Counted from the first letter of the stretch, positions 18,167 through 26,754 are shown. The stretch: DNA of 64,000 nt from Marinifilum sp965230805 (GCF_965230805.1 NZ_OZ246019.1:4278001-4342000); one strand, 5' to 3'. Made by a program: numbers and translations. Notes: generated by a model from the sequence alone, not told the origin.

Positions 18167-19018
18167 ATGAAAAAGATAAGTCAAATTTTGTTATTGGTTC
18201 TTATGTCGATTTCGGCATCACTTAGCGCCCAGGAAAAAGAATTGTATATACAATACGATTATCATAGAAATTTTATATTTAATATAGAAGATGAGCTAAC
18301 AGACAATAAAAAGGCAAACGACTTAAACAAGAGTATAAAGGCCACATCCAGCTCGAGGCCTCCCAAGAAAGTTGAAGTGTTTTCGCACGGAGGCGTTATT
18401 ATTAGTAAAGAATATAGTAGTAGGATAGGAAGCCCATCTAACATTGTTAATGGGAAAATTGTTGGAGATGACTTTGAATGGTTCTGCAATTATGTGAAAA
18501 AAGATTACTCTCAAAATATTTTATTAGAAACTATTGAGGGCACCATTCCACGGCACGAGTTTGTTTTAAAAGAGCACTTAAATTTATTTAATTGGACACC
18601 TGGCAAAGAAACCAGAGAAATTCTGGGGTATAACTGCAACAAGGCAACCTGCACATTCCGAGGGCGAGATTATGTAGCCTGGTTTACAAGGGATATCCCC
18701 TTTAAAGCCGCTCCCTGGAAAATTCATGGTTTACCTGGAGTTATACTTGAAGTTTTTACAACCGATAACCTTGTAAAATGGACAGCAAAAGAGCTAAAAA
18801 TAAGACCCCAACAAGCAATGGTAGAAACCCCGTTTAAAGATTTAAAAACACTGGATATTAAAGAATACAAAGAGTTTATTCAAAAAAAGGAACAAAGATC
18901 TATTGAGATGCATAAAAGATTTGTTCTGGAGCATACAGGGGATCCCAAAGCCACAATTAGAAAGCATGTTCCACAACTAAACTCATTAGAGAAATTTGAG
19001 CTAAATCTAAAAGAATAA
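18167..19018 (+). CDS. GLPGLI family secreted protein, array member 9
   Basis: 283 residues, the longest member. The signal is MKKISQILLLVLMSISASLSAQ. The N-terminal variable region is extended and basic/polar (DDELTDNKKANDLNK type, then SSSRPPKKVEVFSHGG). The core is YNCNKATCTFRGRDY, PFKAAPWKIHGLPGVILEV. The third cysteine is absent (DNLVKW), placing it with class B members 5 and 12. The tail is LEKFELNLKE, so the FDLD end is altered. It follows the barrel protein gene by 46 bp and precedes the next member by 32 bp. Confidence 0.88.
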   Translation: MKKISQILLLVLMSISASLSAQEKELYIQYDYHRNFIFNIEDELTDNKKANDLNKSIKATSSSRPPKKVEVFSHGGVIISKEYSSRIGSPSNIVNGKIVGDDFEWFCNYVKKDYSQNILLETIEGTIPRHEFVLKEHLNLFNWTPGKETREILGYNCNKATCTFRGRDYVAWFTRDIPFKAAPWKIHGLPGVILEVFTTDNLVKWTAKELKIRPQQAMVETPFKDLKTLDIKEYKEFIQKKEQRSIEMHKRFVLEHTGDPKATIRKHVPQLNSLEKFELNLKE

Positions 19019-19050
19019 TAGAAACAGGAATATTCAATTTCGTAAAAAAA

Positions 19051-19815
19051 ATGACACATCTAAAACAATTACTAATCGCATTTTCAATTTTAATCCTTGT
19101 TCCAACAGTACTTGCTGCCCAGGAAAAAGAACTGTATATAAAATACAAATACACTCAAAGTGATAAATTGCGCTTAATATATAGTGAAGGTTCTTCTAGG
19201 AGGAAAGGTACTGTTGAAGTATTTTCTTACGGAAATAAAATAGCATCCAGAAAATATAAAGGAATATTAAATACATTAGACGAGGATGGTAATTCAATAG
19301 CAAGCGATACTATGTATTACTACACAGTAATTGATTATCCCAAGGGGTATCTCCTTATTTCTGACGACTCACCTGCTGAGAGAGCACAGTTGCTTTTGAA
19401 AGAACCGCTAAATTTATTTGAATGGAAGCCTGGTATGGATACAAAAACCATACTCGGATACACTTGCCATAAAGCCACATGCAATTTTAGAGGTCGTAAT
19501 TATGAGGCCTGGTTTACACGGGATATTCCGTTTAAGGCCGCCCCATGGAAATTCCATGGCTTACCCGGAGCAATACTGGAAGTGTATTCAACCGATGAAT
19601 ATTGCAGTTGGGTAGCGGAAGGACTTGAAATAAGACCGTTTAAAAAAGAAATAGAACTGCCTTTTTACGGATGTGATATTGTTGATATGGATACATACAT
19701 CAAAATATTAAAGAAAAAGAAACAAGTTGTATTAAAGCTTGCTGAAAGGCGTAGATACTCAGAAGAGGAAATTTCTATGTCAACAAGAAGCATTGAAAAA
19801 TTTGATTTGGATTAA
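19051..19815 (+). CDS. GLPGLI family secreted protein, array member 10
   Basis: 254 residues with an unusual signal peptide (MTHLKQLLIAFSILILVPTVLAAQ) joined to a body of the member 1-3 type. The body has GYTCHKATCNFRGRNYEAWFTRDIPFKAAPWKFHGLPGAILEV, DEYCSW, and the end SIEKFDLD. The body DNA is very close to members 1, 2 and 11, whereas the signal peptide is not, so this is another chimera. After its stop comes the same AGGCTAAAAATGAAAC sequence that follows member 3, and then a dispersed repeat, which marks the end of a sub-array. Confidence 0.9.
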   Translation: MTHLKQLLIAFSILILVPTVLAAQEKELYIKYKYTQSDKLRLIYSEGSSRRKGTVEVFSYGNKIASRKYKGILNTLDEDGNSIASDTMYYYTVIDYPKGYLLISDDSPAERAQLLLKEPLNLFEWKPGMDTKTILGYTCHKATCNFRGRNYEAWFTRDIPFKAAPWKFHGLPGAILEVYSTDEYCSWVAEGLEIRPFKKEIELPFYGCDIVDMDTYIKILKKKKQVVLKLAERRRYSEEEISMSTRSIEKFDLD

Positions 19816-19831
19816 TCACAAGGCTAAAAAT

Positions 19832-19933
19832 GAAACGAGCATGATTAAAATAATTATTAAACATACGCGGTAATGGTTATTTTAATCTTGTGACCTTCAT
19901 CTGACAAATGGAAAAATTATTAACAGATGAAAC
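19832..19933 (+). repeat. Dispersed ~100-bp repeat, copy 1
   Basis: This stretch is closely similar to 47968-48071, 28 kb away. Both begin GAAACGAGCATGATTAAAATA, share CTTGTGAC.TTCCATCTGACAAATGGAAAAA-type sequence and end CAGATGAAAC. The first ~35 bases also open the leaders at 3647 and 8807. The remaining intergenic DNA up to 20085 holds a CCCGAT/ATCGGG hairpin (20035-20052) and no gene. Confidence 0.6.
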
Positions 19934-20085
19934 GAACATGTAAATTTTAATCTTAGAAATTACACACAGAATAATGATTACTTACTGCGTTGCGTGAGAT
20001 CGCTGGGATAAGTTAAAACTGCTTGAGAGTTCCATCCCGATAAAATCGGGACAAGTAGTGATAATTGAATGAAAATTTTAGACAT

Positions 20086-20844
20086 ATGAAAACAGGAAAA
20101 ATCACAACACTATTATTGGTTCTTATTACGATTTCGGTATCGCTTAGTGCTCAAGAAAAAGAACTGTATTTAAAATACAAATACACACAAAGTAATACTA
20201 TGGGCTTAATATATAGTGAATGTTCCTTTATGGAGGGAGGTACTATTGAAGTTTTTTCTTACGGAAATAAAATGGTATCCAGGAAACCTAACGGTGTATC
20301 AAACATATTAGACGAGGATGGTAAATTAATAGCAAGTGATTCTGTATATTACTACACAGTAATTGATTATCCCAAGGGGTATCTCCTTATTACTGACGAC
20401 TTACCTACGTATACAAAGTTCCTTTTAAAGGAACCACTAAATTTATTCGAATGGAAGCCTGGTATGGATACAAAAAAGATACTAGGATACACTTGCCTCA
20501 AAGCCACATGCAATTTTAGAGGGCGCGATTATGTGGCTTGGTTTACCAGGGATATTCCCTTTAAGGCTACTCCCTGGAAGTTTCATGGCTTACCCGGTGC
20601 AATACTGGAAGTGTATTCAACCGATGGATATTGCAGTTGGGTAGCGGAAAGCTTAGAAATAAGGCCGTTTAAAAAAGAAATAGAATTACCTTTTTACGAA
20701 TGGGATATTGTTGATATGGATACATACATCAAAATATTAAAGAAAAAGAAAAAATCCTATATAGAGATGTATAAAAGATGGGGGTATTCAGAAGAGCAAA
20801 TTTCTATGAAGCTAAGAACCATTGAAAAATTTGATTTGGATTAA
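20086..20844 (+). CDS. GLPGLI family secreted protein, array member 11
   Basis: The start at ATG 20086 gives the standard signal MKTGKITTLLLVLITISVSLSAQ; an in-frame ATG at 20065 would add seven non-signal residues. The body is GYTCLKATCNFRGRDYVAWFTRDIPFKATPWKFHGLPGAILEV with ATPWKF as a further variant of the GPWKF position, and DGYCSW is kept. It ends TIEKFDLD. Its N-terminal variable region (YTQSNTMGLIYSECSF) resembles member 10. It opens the third sub-array after the 250-bp gap with the dispersed repeat. Confidence 0.9.
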   Translation: MKTGKITTLLLVLITISVSLSAQEKELYLKYKYTQSNTMGLIYSECSFMEGGTIEVFSYGNKMVSRKPNGVSNILDEDGKLIASDSVYYYTVIDYPKGYLLITDDLPTYTKFLLKEPLNLFEWKPGMDTKKILGYTCLKATCNFRGRDYVAWFTRDIPFKATPWKFHGLPGAILEVYSTDGYCSWVAESLEIRPFKKEIELPFYEWDIVDMDTYIKILKKKKKSYIEMYKRWGYSEEQISMKLRTIEKFDLD

Positions 20845-20862
20845 TCACAAAACTAACGAATT

Positions 20863-21672
20863 ATGAAAACAGGAAAAATCACAGCACTATTATTGGTTCT
20901 TATTACGATTTCAGCATCGCTATACGCCCAAGAAAAAGAACTTGTTGTAACATATAAGTATGATAAAGTTCATTTGAGGTATGAAGATCTGAAAAGCAAA
21001 GAACCCATTAAAGATAACGAGTCTACTAAGTTTTTTAAGGTTTACACTTATGAAAATTTTTGCCTAAGACAAGTAGGGATAAGGGTTGCCGGAAGAATAG
21101 ATTTTAAATCTGGATTTACGGTTATGGATACAACTTACAAGCATAATCTAGTTGATTACACCAAAGGCCAAATGTGGCATATTGCTTCTATTCAAAACGC
21201 AGAATTCGCCAGGTACGTAAAAGAACCCTTAAATTTATTTAAATGGAAGTTTGAGGCGGTAACCAAAGACATATTAGGTTATAAATGCGCTAAGGCTACC
21301 TGCACTTTTAGAGGGCGTGACTATGTGGCCTTCTTTACAAGAGAGCTTCCTTTTAAGGCCGCCCCATGGAAGTTTCATGCTTTGCCTGGTGTGGTATTGG
21401 AAGTTTATTCAACTGATAATATTGTAAAATGGGAAGCGCAATCTTTGAAGGTGAGACATCGACAGCCTCATCCTGAAATACCTTCTGCTTCAGATGAAGT
21501 TATAACTCTCAAAGAATATTTGAAATTATTGAAACATTCAAAGCTAAATGAGGAGGATGGTCATAACAAAACAATTCTAAAATTTCCAGACTTCTCAGAA
21601 CAGTTAAAGTTGACGCACAAAAATTCTAATTTGCCCAATAGTATAGAAATATTTGATCTGGATAAGCCCTGA
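20863..21672 (+). CDS. GLPGLI family secreted protein, array member 12
   Basis: 269 residues, signal MKTGKITALLLVLITISASLYAQ, then a class B body: YKCAKATCTFRGRDYVAFF, LPFKAAPWKFHALPGVVLEV (ALPG), DNIVKW without the third cysteine, and SIEIFDLDKP. It is the intact paralog of the frameshifted member 5, sharing KYDKVHLRYEDLK / KYDRVEMRYKDLK and the PHPEIP segment. The spacer after it (GATAAGCCCTGATAGAATAA type) is also shared with that after member 5. Confidence 0.9.
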   Translation: MKTGKITALLLVLITISASLYAQEKELVVTYKYDKVHLRYEDLKSKEPIKDNESTKFFKVYTYENFCLRQVGIRVAGRIDFKSGFTVMDTTYKHNLVDYTKGQMWHIASIQNAEFARYVKEPLNLFKWKFEAVTKDILGYKCAKATCTFRGRDYVAFFTRELPFKAAPWKFHALPGVVLEVYSTDNIVKWEAQSLKVRHRQPHPEIPSASDEVITLKEYLKLLKHSKLNEEDGHNKTILKFPDFSEQLKLTHKNSNLPNSIEIFDLDKP

Positions 21673-21723
21673 TAGAATAAAGCAAGAAAACAATAACATA
21701 CTCAAAATAAAGAGTCAGAAGAT

Positions 21724-22482
21724 ATGACAAACACAAAACGATTACTGGTAATGTTAGCGTGTTTAATGATATGTGCAACGCTTCAAGCTCAGAAAAAAGA
21801 GCTCTTAATTAGCTACAATCAACAAGTTAAAATGTTCAATCCAATGACACAAGATTCTAGTTATTTTGGATCAATAATTGAAGTTTTAACTAAAGAGAAA
21901 GAGATTTTTACAAGAAGAGTCATGCACATGAATGGTTACAAATATATAAATGGGATGAAAATACCCCAAAATGACACTTTATATACCTACCAAGTGAAAA
22001 TTAACTTAGCAAAGGCCGAATTATTACAATCAATTTTTAATAAAGAGTTGCTACTAAAAGAACCTCTTAATTTATTCGAATGGAAGCTGAGTGGAGAAAC
22101 AAAACGTATTTTGGGGTATTTGTGCAACAAGGCCACGTGCAGCTTTCGAGGACGCAGTTATGAGGCTTATTTTACTCGCGATATTCCGTTTAAAGCTGCA
22201 CCATGGAAATTTCATGGCTTACCGGGAGTTGTTCTGGAAGTATATTCCTCTGATGATTATTGCAGATGGATGGCTCAATCAATTAAAATAGCACCATTTA
22301 AAACAAAAATAGATTTTGAATGGCACAAAACGGAAACAATAGAACTTGCAGAATATATTAAGTGGAGAAAAGTTCAAAAACAAAGGGCAAAGGAGTTTTT
22401 AGAAAAAGGGAGATTACAATTCGGAGATCAGGTTTATTATCAATCAGCAGAGCCTCCAATTGAAATTTTCGATTTGGATTAA
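21724..22482 (+). CDS. GLPGLI family secreted protein, array member 13
   Basis: 252 residues, signal MTNTKRLLVMLACLMICATLQAQ, which is nearly the same as in member 6. The body downstream differs strongly from member 6 in the variable half (YNQQVKMFNPMTQDSSYFG). It then rejoins the core: YLCNKATCSFRGRSYEAYFTRDIPFKAAPWKFHGLPGVVLEV, DDYCRW and IEIFDLD. Conserved leader, diverged middle and conserved core in a duplicated block is the recurring pattern of this array. Confidence 0.9.
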   Translation: MTNTKRLLVMLACLMICATLQAQKKELLISYNQQVKMFNPMTQDSSYFGSIIEVLTKEKEIFTRRVMHMNGYKYINGMKIPQNDTLYTYQVKINLAKAELLQSIFNKELLLKEPLNLFEWKLSGETKRILGYLCNKATCSFRGRSYEAYFTRDIPFKAAPWKFHGLPGVVLEVYSSDDYCRWMAQSIKIAPFKTKIDFEWHKTETIELAEYIKWRKVQKQRAKEFLEKGRLQFGDQVYYQSAEPPIEIFDLD

Positions 22483-22500
22483 TCACAAGATTAACGAATT

Positions 22501-23319
22501 ATGGAAACAAGAAAAATCACAATATTATTATTGGTTCTTATTACGATTTCAAACTTATTGACAGCACAAGAGAAGGAACTTGCAGTGAGGTACAAATATG
22601 AAAGGAGTGTTGCCAGCCTTGGGGGTGAAGACAATAATGAGATTATACTGCAAAGTTTACCACCATTTAATGTGCGGGTTGATGCAACGAAAGAATGGTC
22701 GGTGAGAGAAATAGATCCCGTTGTGACTGGAACATTTACAAAGAATGGGCAATTGGTCTCCCAAGATACAATATGCAATTATGTGAAGATAAGTTACATG
22801 GATGCTTGTGTGCAAGTTCCAGTTTTTAGACAATTCTCTGTCATCGGACAAAACTTTACCATGTTGTTAAAAGAGCCATTAGGTTTATTTCTTTGGAAAA
22901 TAGAGGCTGAAAGCAAAACGATTTTAGGTTACCAGTGTAATAAGGCAAGTTGTTCATTTAGAGGACGCAAATATATTGCTTATTTTACCCGCGAAGTTCC
23001 TTTTAAAGCTGCTCCTTGGAAATTTCATGGATTGCCGGGTGTTGTTATGGAAGTATACTCGACCGATGATTATTGCAAATGGACTGCGCAATCGCTCTCT
23101 ATAAAACAGAGGAAAACAGAAAGAAGTGTGTCGTTTGATGATTTACAAGCCATAAACCTACAACAGTATATTAAAATGTTGAAAAAACGGAGATTAGAAT
23201 CCATAGAAATTGCGAAAAAGGAATTAATGAAATTTCCAGATAGTAAAAGCTTGAAAATTGATCTAAAAGAACTTGAAATAAATTTGCCAAGGGATATTGA
23301 GATTTTTGACTTAAATTAA
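22501..23319 (+). CDS. GLPGLI family secreted protein, array member 14 (last)
   Basis: 272 residues, signal METRKITILLLVLITISNLLTAQ. The N-terminal region (KYERSVASLGGEDNNEIILQ) most resembles member 4. The core is YQCNKASCSFRGRKYIAYFTREVPFKAAPWKFHGLPGVVMEV and DDYCKW, with S for T in the KATC motif. The end is DIEIFDLN. It is the final array gene and lies only 27 bp before the first MutS-like gene, with no terminator between, so read-through into the ATPases is likely. Confidence 0.9.
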   Translation: METRKITILLLVLITISNLLTAQEKELAVRYKYERSVASLGGEDNNEIILQSLPPFNVRVDATKEWSVREIDPVVTGTFTKNGQLVSQDTICNYVKISYMDACVQVPVFRQFSVIGQNFTMLLKEPLGLFLWKIEAESKTILGYQCNKASCSFRGRKYIAYFTREVPFKAAPWKFHGLPGVVMEVYSTDDYCKWTAQSLSIKQRKTERSVSFDDLQAINLQQYIKMLKKRRLESIEIAKKELMKFPDSKSLKIDLKELEINLPRDIEIFDLN

Positions 23320-23346
23320 TACAAACCGTAGCAACACTTAAAGCCT

Positions 23347-24675
23347 ATGACCTATAAAATAGACACACAAACAATTAACGACCTTAGAATTGTTGTAAAG
23401 TCGGGAGGAGATGATATTTATAGCTTCTTTAATAAAACTTTGACGCAAGGAGGAGCTTCTGCTCTCAATAATATGTTTTTAAATCCTTTTTCAAACGAGA
23501 GTGATATAAGAACAAGAAAAAATTGTATCAGGTATTTCACAGAGTCCCAATTTCAGTTTTCTTTTAATGTTAAACTCTTTGGTTCAATTAGCTATTACCT
23601 TAGTAATTGCGACGAGAGAACCAGAATTTCGAAGAAACACACTACCACCGGGCAAAAACTAGAATATAAGCTCGGCTTGGATCAGGAGTATCGAAAGCTT
23701 AAAAAGGGAGTACTAAATACATTAACATTTTTGTACGAACTCAAAGAATTTTGGAAAGAAATTCAACCATCTGAGGGGGATAGATATAAAATTGAGGAAT
23801 TGCATAGGATAAATGAGATTCTTAGCATGCAAGAATTTCACGTTGTTACGTCCCTTAAAAAAAGACCGAAGAATTTATCTTTTTCAAAAATAGCCTATTT
23901 TGATGAGCTCTTTAGGTTTACTGTAAATGCTGAGTTAATGATATTAATTCAACATGTCGATAAAGTTGATGCTTTTATTTCCGTGGCAAAAGTTGCCAGG
24001 GAAAATAAGCTTGCTTTTGCAGAAATAGAGGAGGATAGAGAAAACTGCATTGAGCTTGATCAGGCATATCATCCTTTAATTGCAAATGCCATTGCAAATA
24101 CTATAGAGGTGGATGAAAACAGTAATATGATTTTCCTTACTGGAGCAAATATGGCAGGTAAATCCACTTTCTTAAAAACATTTGGTATTGCAGTTTATTT
24201 GGCTCATATGGGATTTCCTGTGCCTGCCAAAAGCATGCGTTTTTCTGTCCAAAACGGAATGATGACAACCATTAACCTTTCGGATAATCTGGGTATGGGA
24301 TTAAGCCATTTTTATGCCGAGGTTAAAAGGGTGAAGGAGGTTATCGAGCGAATAAATGGAAATGAACGCATTACGGTAGTTTTCGATGAGCTTTTTAGGG
24401 GGACAAACGTGAAAGATGCCTACGATGCTACTATAGCTGTGGCAGATATATTTTCGCAGGTAAAAAACTGCATCTTTATAATTTCAACTCACATTATAGA
24501 AGTAGGAGATGTACTAAAGGAGAAAAGAGAGAATATAAAATTCAAATACCTTCCAACCATTATGAAGGACAATATACCACACTATCCATACAAGATTAAA
24601 GATGGAATTACTGACGATAGACATGGTATGCTTATTATAAATAATGAAGGCGTTTTTGACATTTTAAATACATGA
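23347..24675 (+). CDS. Short MutS-like ATPase (MutS domain V type), first of pair
   Basis: 442 residues, about half the length of a true MutS. The C-terminal part is a MutS/MSH ABC-type ATPase: Walker A GANMAGKS (266-273), Walker B VVFDELFRGTN and the ISTHIIEVG switch histidine. The N-terminal part looks like the core/lever and clamp helices. The mismatch-recognition domain I with its Phe-x-Glu motif is absent, so it should not do canonical mismatch recognition. Family members bind or remodel DNA through ATP-driven clamp movement. It overlaps the next gene by 4 bp (ATGA), so the two are translated together and may form a heterodimer like MSH pairs (inference). Confidence 0.85.
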   Translation: MTYKIDTQTINDLRIVVKSGGDDIYSFFNKTLTQGGASALNNMFLNPFSNESDIRTRKNCIRYFTESQFQFSFNVKLFGSISYYLSNCDERTRISKKHTTTGQKLEYKLGLDQEYRKLKKGVLNTLTFLYELKEFWKEIQPSEGDRYKIEELHRINEILSMQEFHVVTSLKKRPKNLSFSKIAYFDELFRFTVNAELMILIQHVDKVDAFISVAKVARENKLAFAEIEEDRENCIELDQAYHPLIANAIANTIEVDENSNMIFLTGANMAGKSTFLKTFGIAVYLAHMGFPVPAKSMRFSVQNGMMTTINLSDNLGMGLSHFYAEVKRVKEVIERINGNERITVVFDELFRGTNVKDAYDATIAVADIFSQVKNCIFIISTHIIEVGDVLKEKRENIKFKYLPTIMKDNIPHYPYKIKDGITDDRHGMLIINNEGVFDILNT

Positions 24676-25988
24676 TTATGGAATTCGTAACTGATAATCA
24701 AACACAAAAGGAGTTAGAACTTCAGGGAAGGTACAATAGAAAATCAATATTAAGCCTGTTTAATAAAACCAAAACCATTGGAGGAAGCAGGGTGTTGGAT
24801 GATATTTTTAATCAACCACTTAATGATGCAAAGCAGATAAATACACGAAAAGAAATCATCTCCTTTTATGGGCAACTAAACATCCACCTGCCATTTGATG
24901 AGGATGAGTTTGAGAAAGTGGAGAATTATTTAGCAGACTCTGTAGCGAATACCAAACTTGCATCAGGCATAAATTTATGGTGGACGAAATACAAATCCAA
25001 ACTCCTTCTTAACGACGATTATGATGATTTAAGAGAAGGTGTTGAGACGACAGTTGAAGTATTTTTCCGCCTCAAAAAATTAATGACTCAGCTGCAAACA
25101 AAATCTTCGGGAAGTCTGGTAGAAAAAAAGGTTATAGAATTCAATTCCTTATTAAACCAGAACTATCTTGATCTTGATAATTGGAATAATTTGCGTAAAC
25201 CTTACCGGTTTAGCGAGGTAAAAAAGATAGATTTTCTACTTAGAGGACAGTTAAAGAAGGTGTTCAGAAAACTTTTGGATTTAATATATGAAATGGATGT
25301 ATACCTGGCTGTGGCAAAGGTAGCAGTGGAAAATAATTTTGTATATGCACATGCCATTGATAAGGAAAAAAAGATCATTGATATTAAAGGCGTGTATCAT
25401 CCAAAACTAAAAAATGCAGTAGGAAATGACGTAAGAATTGACAGCGAGCAAAATGTTCTTTTTTTAACCGGAGCAAATATGGCAGGTAAAACAACACTAA
25501 TGAAATCGGTATCTACTGCCTTGTATTTGGCTCATTTAGGATTTCCTGTTGCGGCAAAAGAAATGACCTTTTCTGTACACGATGGTTTGTTTACATCCAT
25601 CAACTTGCCTGATAATATAACCCAAGGCTATAGTCATTTTTATGCCGAGGTATTGCGCGTTAAAAAGGTGGCTACCGAAATAGCCTCGGGCAAGCAATTG
25701 ATTATCATTTTTGATGAATTGTTTAAAGGTACAAATGTAAAAGATGCTTATGATGCTACTGTTTCTTTAGTTGATGCATTCTCAAACCACAAAGGAAGTT
25801 TTGTGATTTCGACTCACTTAATTGAGGCGGGTAAAGCATTAAAAACCAACAATAAACTGCTTTTCAAAAAGCAACCAAGTTTTATGGAAGGAGGTATGCC
25901 TAGCTATACTTATCAACTAGAGGATGGGCTAAGCGACGACCGACATGGTATGTTTATACTTAGAAATGAAGGAATTCTTGGTATTTAA
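24672..25988 (+). CDS. Short MutS-like ATPase (MutS domain V type), second of pair
   Basis: 438 residues, paralogous along its whole length to the gene it overlaps by 4 bp. It has Walker A GANMAGKT (267-274), Walker B IIFDELFKGTNVKDAYDAT and STHLIEAGKAL. It likewise lacks the mismatch-binding N-terminal domain. The ends of both proteins (DGLSDDRHGMFILRNEG / DGITDDRHGMLIINNEG) are strongly alike. All key ATPase residues are present in both, so both look active. The link to a secreted-protein array is unexpected; roles in local recombination or copy-number change of the repeats are conceivable but unproven. Confidence 0.85.
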   Translation: MIMEFVTDNQTQKELELQGRYNRKSILSLFNKTKTIGGSRVLDDIFNQPLNDAKQINTRKEIISFYGQLNIHLPFDEDEFEKVENYLADSVANTKLASGINLWWTKYKSKLLLNDDYDDLREGVETTVEVFFRLKKLMTQLQTKSSGSLVEKKVIEFNSLLNQNYLDLDNWNNLRKPYRFSEVKKIDFLLRGQLKKVFRKLLDLIYEMDVYLAVAKVAVENNFVYAHAIDKEKKIIDIKGVYHPKLKNAVGNDVRIDSEQNVLFLTGANMAGKTTLMKSVSTALYLAHLGFPVAAKEMTFSVHDGLFTSINLPDNITQGYSHFYAEVLRVKKVATEIASGKQLIIIFDELFKGTNVKDAYDATVSLVDAFSNHKGSFVISTHLIEAGKALKTNNKLLFKKQPSFMEGGMPSYTYQLEDGLSDDRHGMFILRNEGILGI

Positions 25989-26258
25989 ACATTTCTCTTT
26001 AGCTATTTAGCCTTCTATGTTGTAAACCAAATAAATTTATTACAAAAGCCCTATTGATTTGCACATTTTAACTTACAAGCAGAATGAAATCTTAACACCA
26101 GTATTTGTTACAAAATAAGTATTGGGTACAAGGTATTCCCACTTGATCCGTATGAATTGTTTTTTAAAGGTCAAAAAAAATCGCCACCGGATGAAGGGTA
26201 ACGATTTCTTGACCCGGAAGGGTGGAAGCCCCTTTGTTCCGGAAAGACTTTTTTTAAG
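25989..26258. other. Intergenic region between MutS-like pair and tRNA-Arg
   Basis: No gene is supported here. Apparent frames of about 70 codons run across the tRNA on both strands and are not credible. A GGGTAACGATTTCTTGACCCGG stretch could form a weak hairpin but has no terminator tail. Confidence 0.4.
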
Positions 26259-26332
26259 TGAACACGGAGGGAGTCGAACCCCCAACCTCCACAGCCGTAA
26301 TGTGGTGCACTATCCAGTTATGCTACGCGTCC
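26259..26332 (-). tRNA. tRNA-Arg (anticodon ACG)
   Basis: The minus strand folds into a complete 74-nt cloverleaf. The acceptor GGACGCG pairs with CGTGTTC and the discriminator is A. The D-arm stem is GCAT/GTGC with loop AACTGGATA, the anticodon arm CCACA-TTACGGC-TGTGG, and the T-arm GGGGG-TTCGACT-CCCTC. Loop positions 34-36 are ACG, giving arginine (CGN codons). CCA is not encoded. Confidence 0.95.
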
Positions 26333-26353
26333 GTTTTCCTTAAAAAGGCGGTG

Positions 26354-26386
26354 CAAATGTAGATATTTTTAAAGGTCATTTGCAAA
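26354..26386 (-). promoter_or_regulatory. Promoter of tRNA-Arg
   Basis: On the minus strand a TTTG -33 box (complement of 26383-26386) and a TACATTTG -7 box (complement of 26354-26361) are 21 bases apart. This matches the Bacteroidota primary sigma consensus (TTTG, ~19-21 nt, TAnnTTTG). The -7 box ends 21 bases before the mature tRNA 5' end. Confidence 0.7.
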
Positions 26387-26545
26387 TTATTTCTGTAAAA
26401 AATACAGAAAATCAGTTTTTGTTTTACAATCATATCTTTAAAATCCTAAGATGAATAGGATAATAGTGCATTGTGCAAATTCTAAAAATAGTGAACTTGA
26501 CTCTACTAAAATTTAAAGCATAAAATAGGTTTACCTTTGTTTTTT

Positions 26546-26754
26546 TAAGTGTATTCTATTGAACCCTCGGGGATTACTTTAGTTCCTTCTGATTGGCTTA
26601 GGATTTAGGTAGGAAAGGATTTTAAACCCGATAAATATGCTTGAGTTAGATGTTAAATTAATAAGCCAGGAAAGTATATTGCATAAAGGCTTTCTGTGGC
26701 CGGCAAACCCGTTCAGTGGTACAAAGCTCTGAACGTGGTTCATTGCATTTTTTT
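26546..26754 (+). ncRNA. Candidate small structured RNA (6S-like?)
   Basis: A TACCTTTG box (26532-26539) is followed by a gene-free ~210-base tract. Its ends can pair: TGAACC (26560-26565) with GGTTCA (26737-26742). Near the 3' end GTTCAG pairs with CTGAAC, and the tract ends in a T-run (26748-26754). This is the layout of a long rod-like RNA such as 6S, but I could not match conserved 6S bases and no good -33 box was found. Confidence 0.28.

Noticed and set aside
6457..23319. Variable GLPGLI copies suggested a diversity-generating retroelement
   Set aside because: No reverse transcriptase or template repeat exists in the window, and variation is spread over codons instead of adenine-specific.
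23347..25988. Annotation of the pair as DNA mismatch repair protein MutS
   Set aside because: Both proteins are about half the usual length and lack the mismatch-recognition domain and its Phe-x-Glu motif.
26122..26343. Open frame of 73 codons across the tRNA-Arg region
   Set aside because: It overlaps a complete tRNA and its promoter; it is a by-product of the tRNA sequence.
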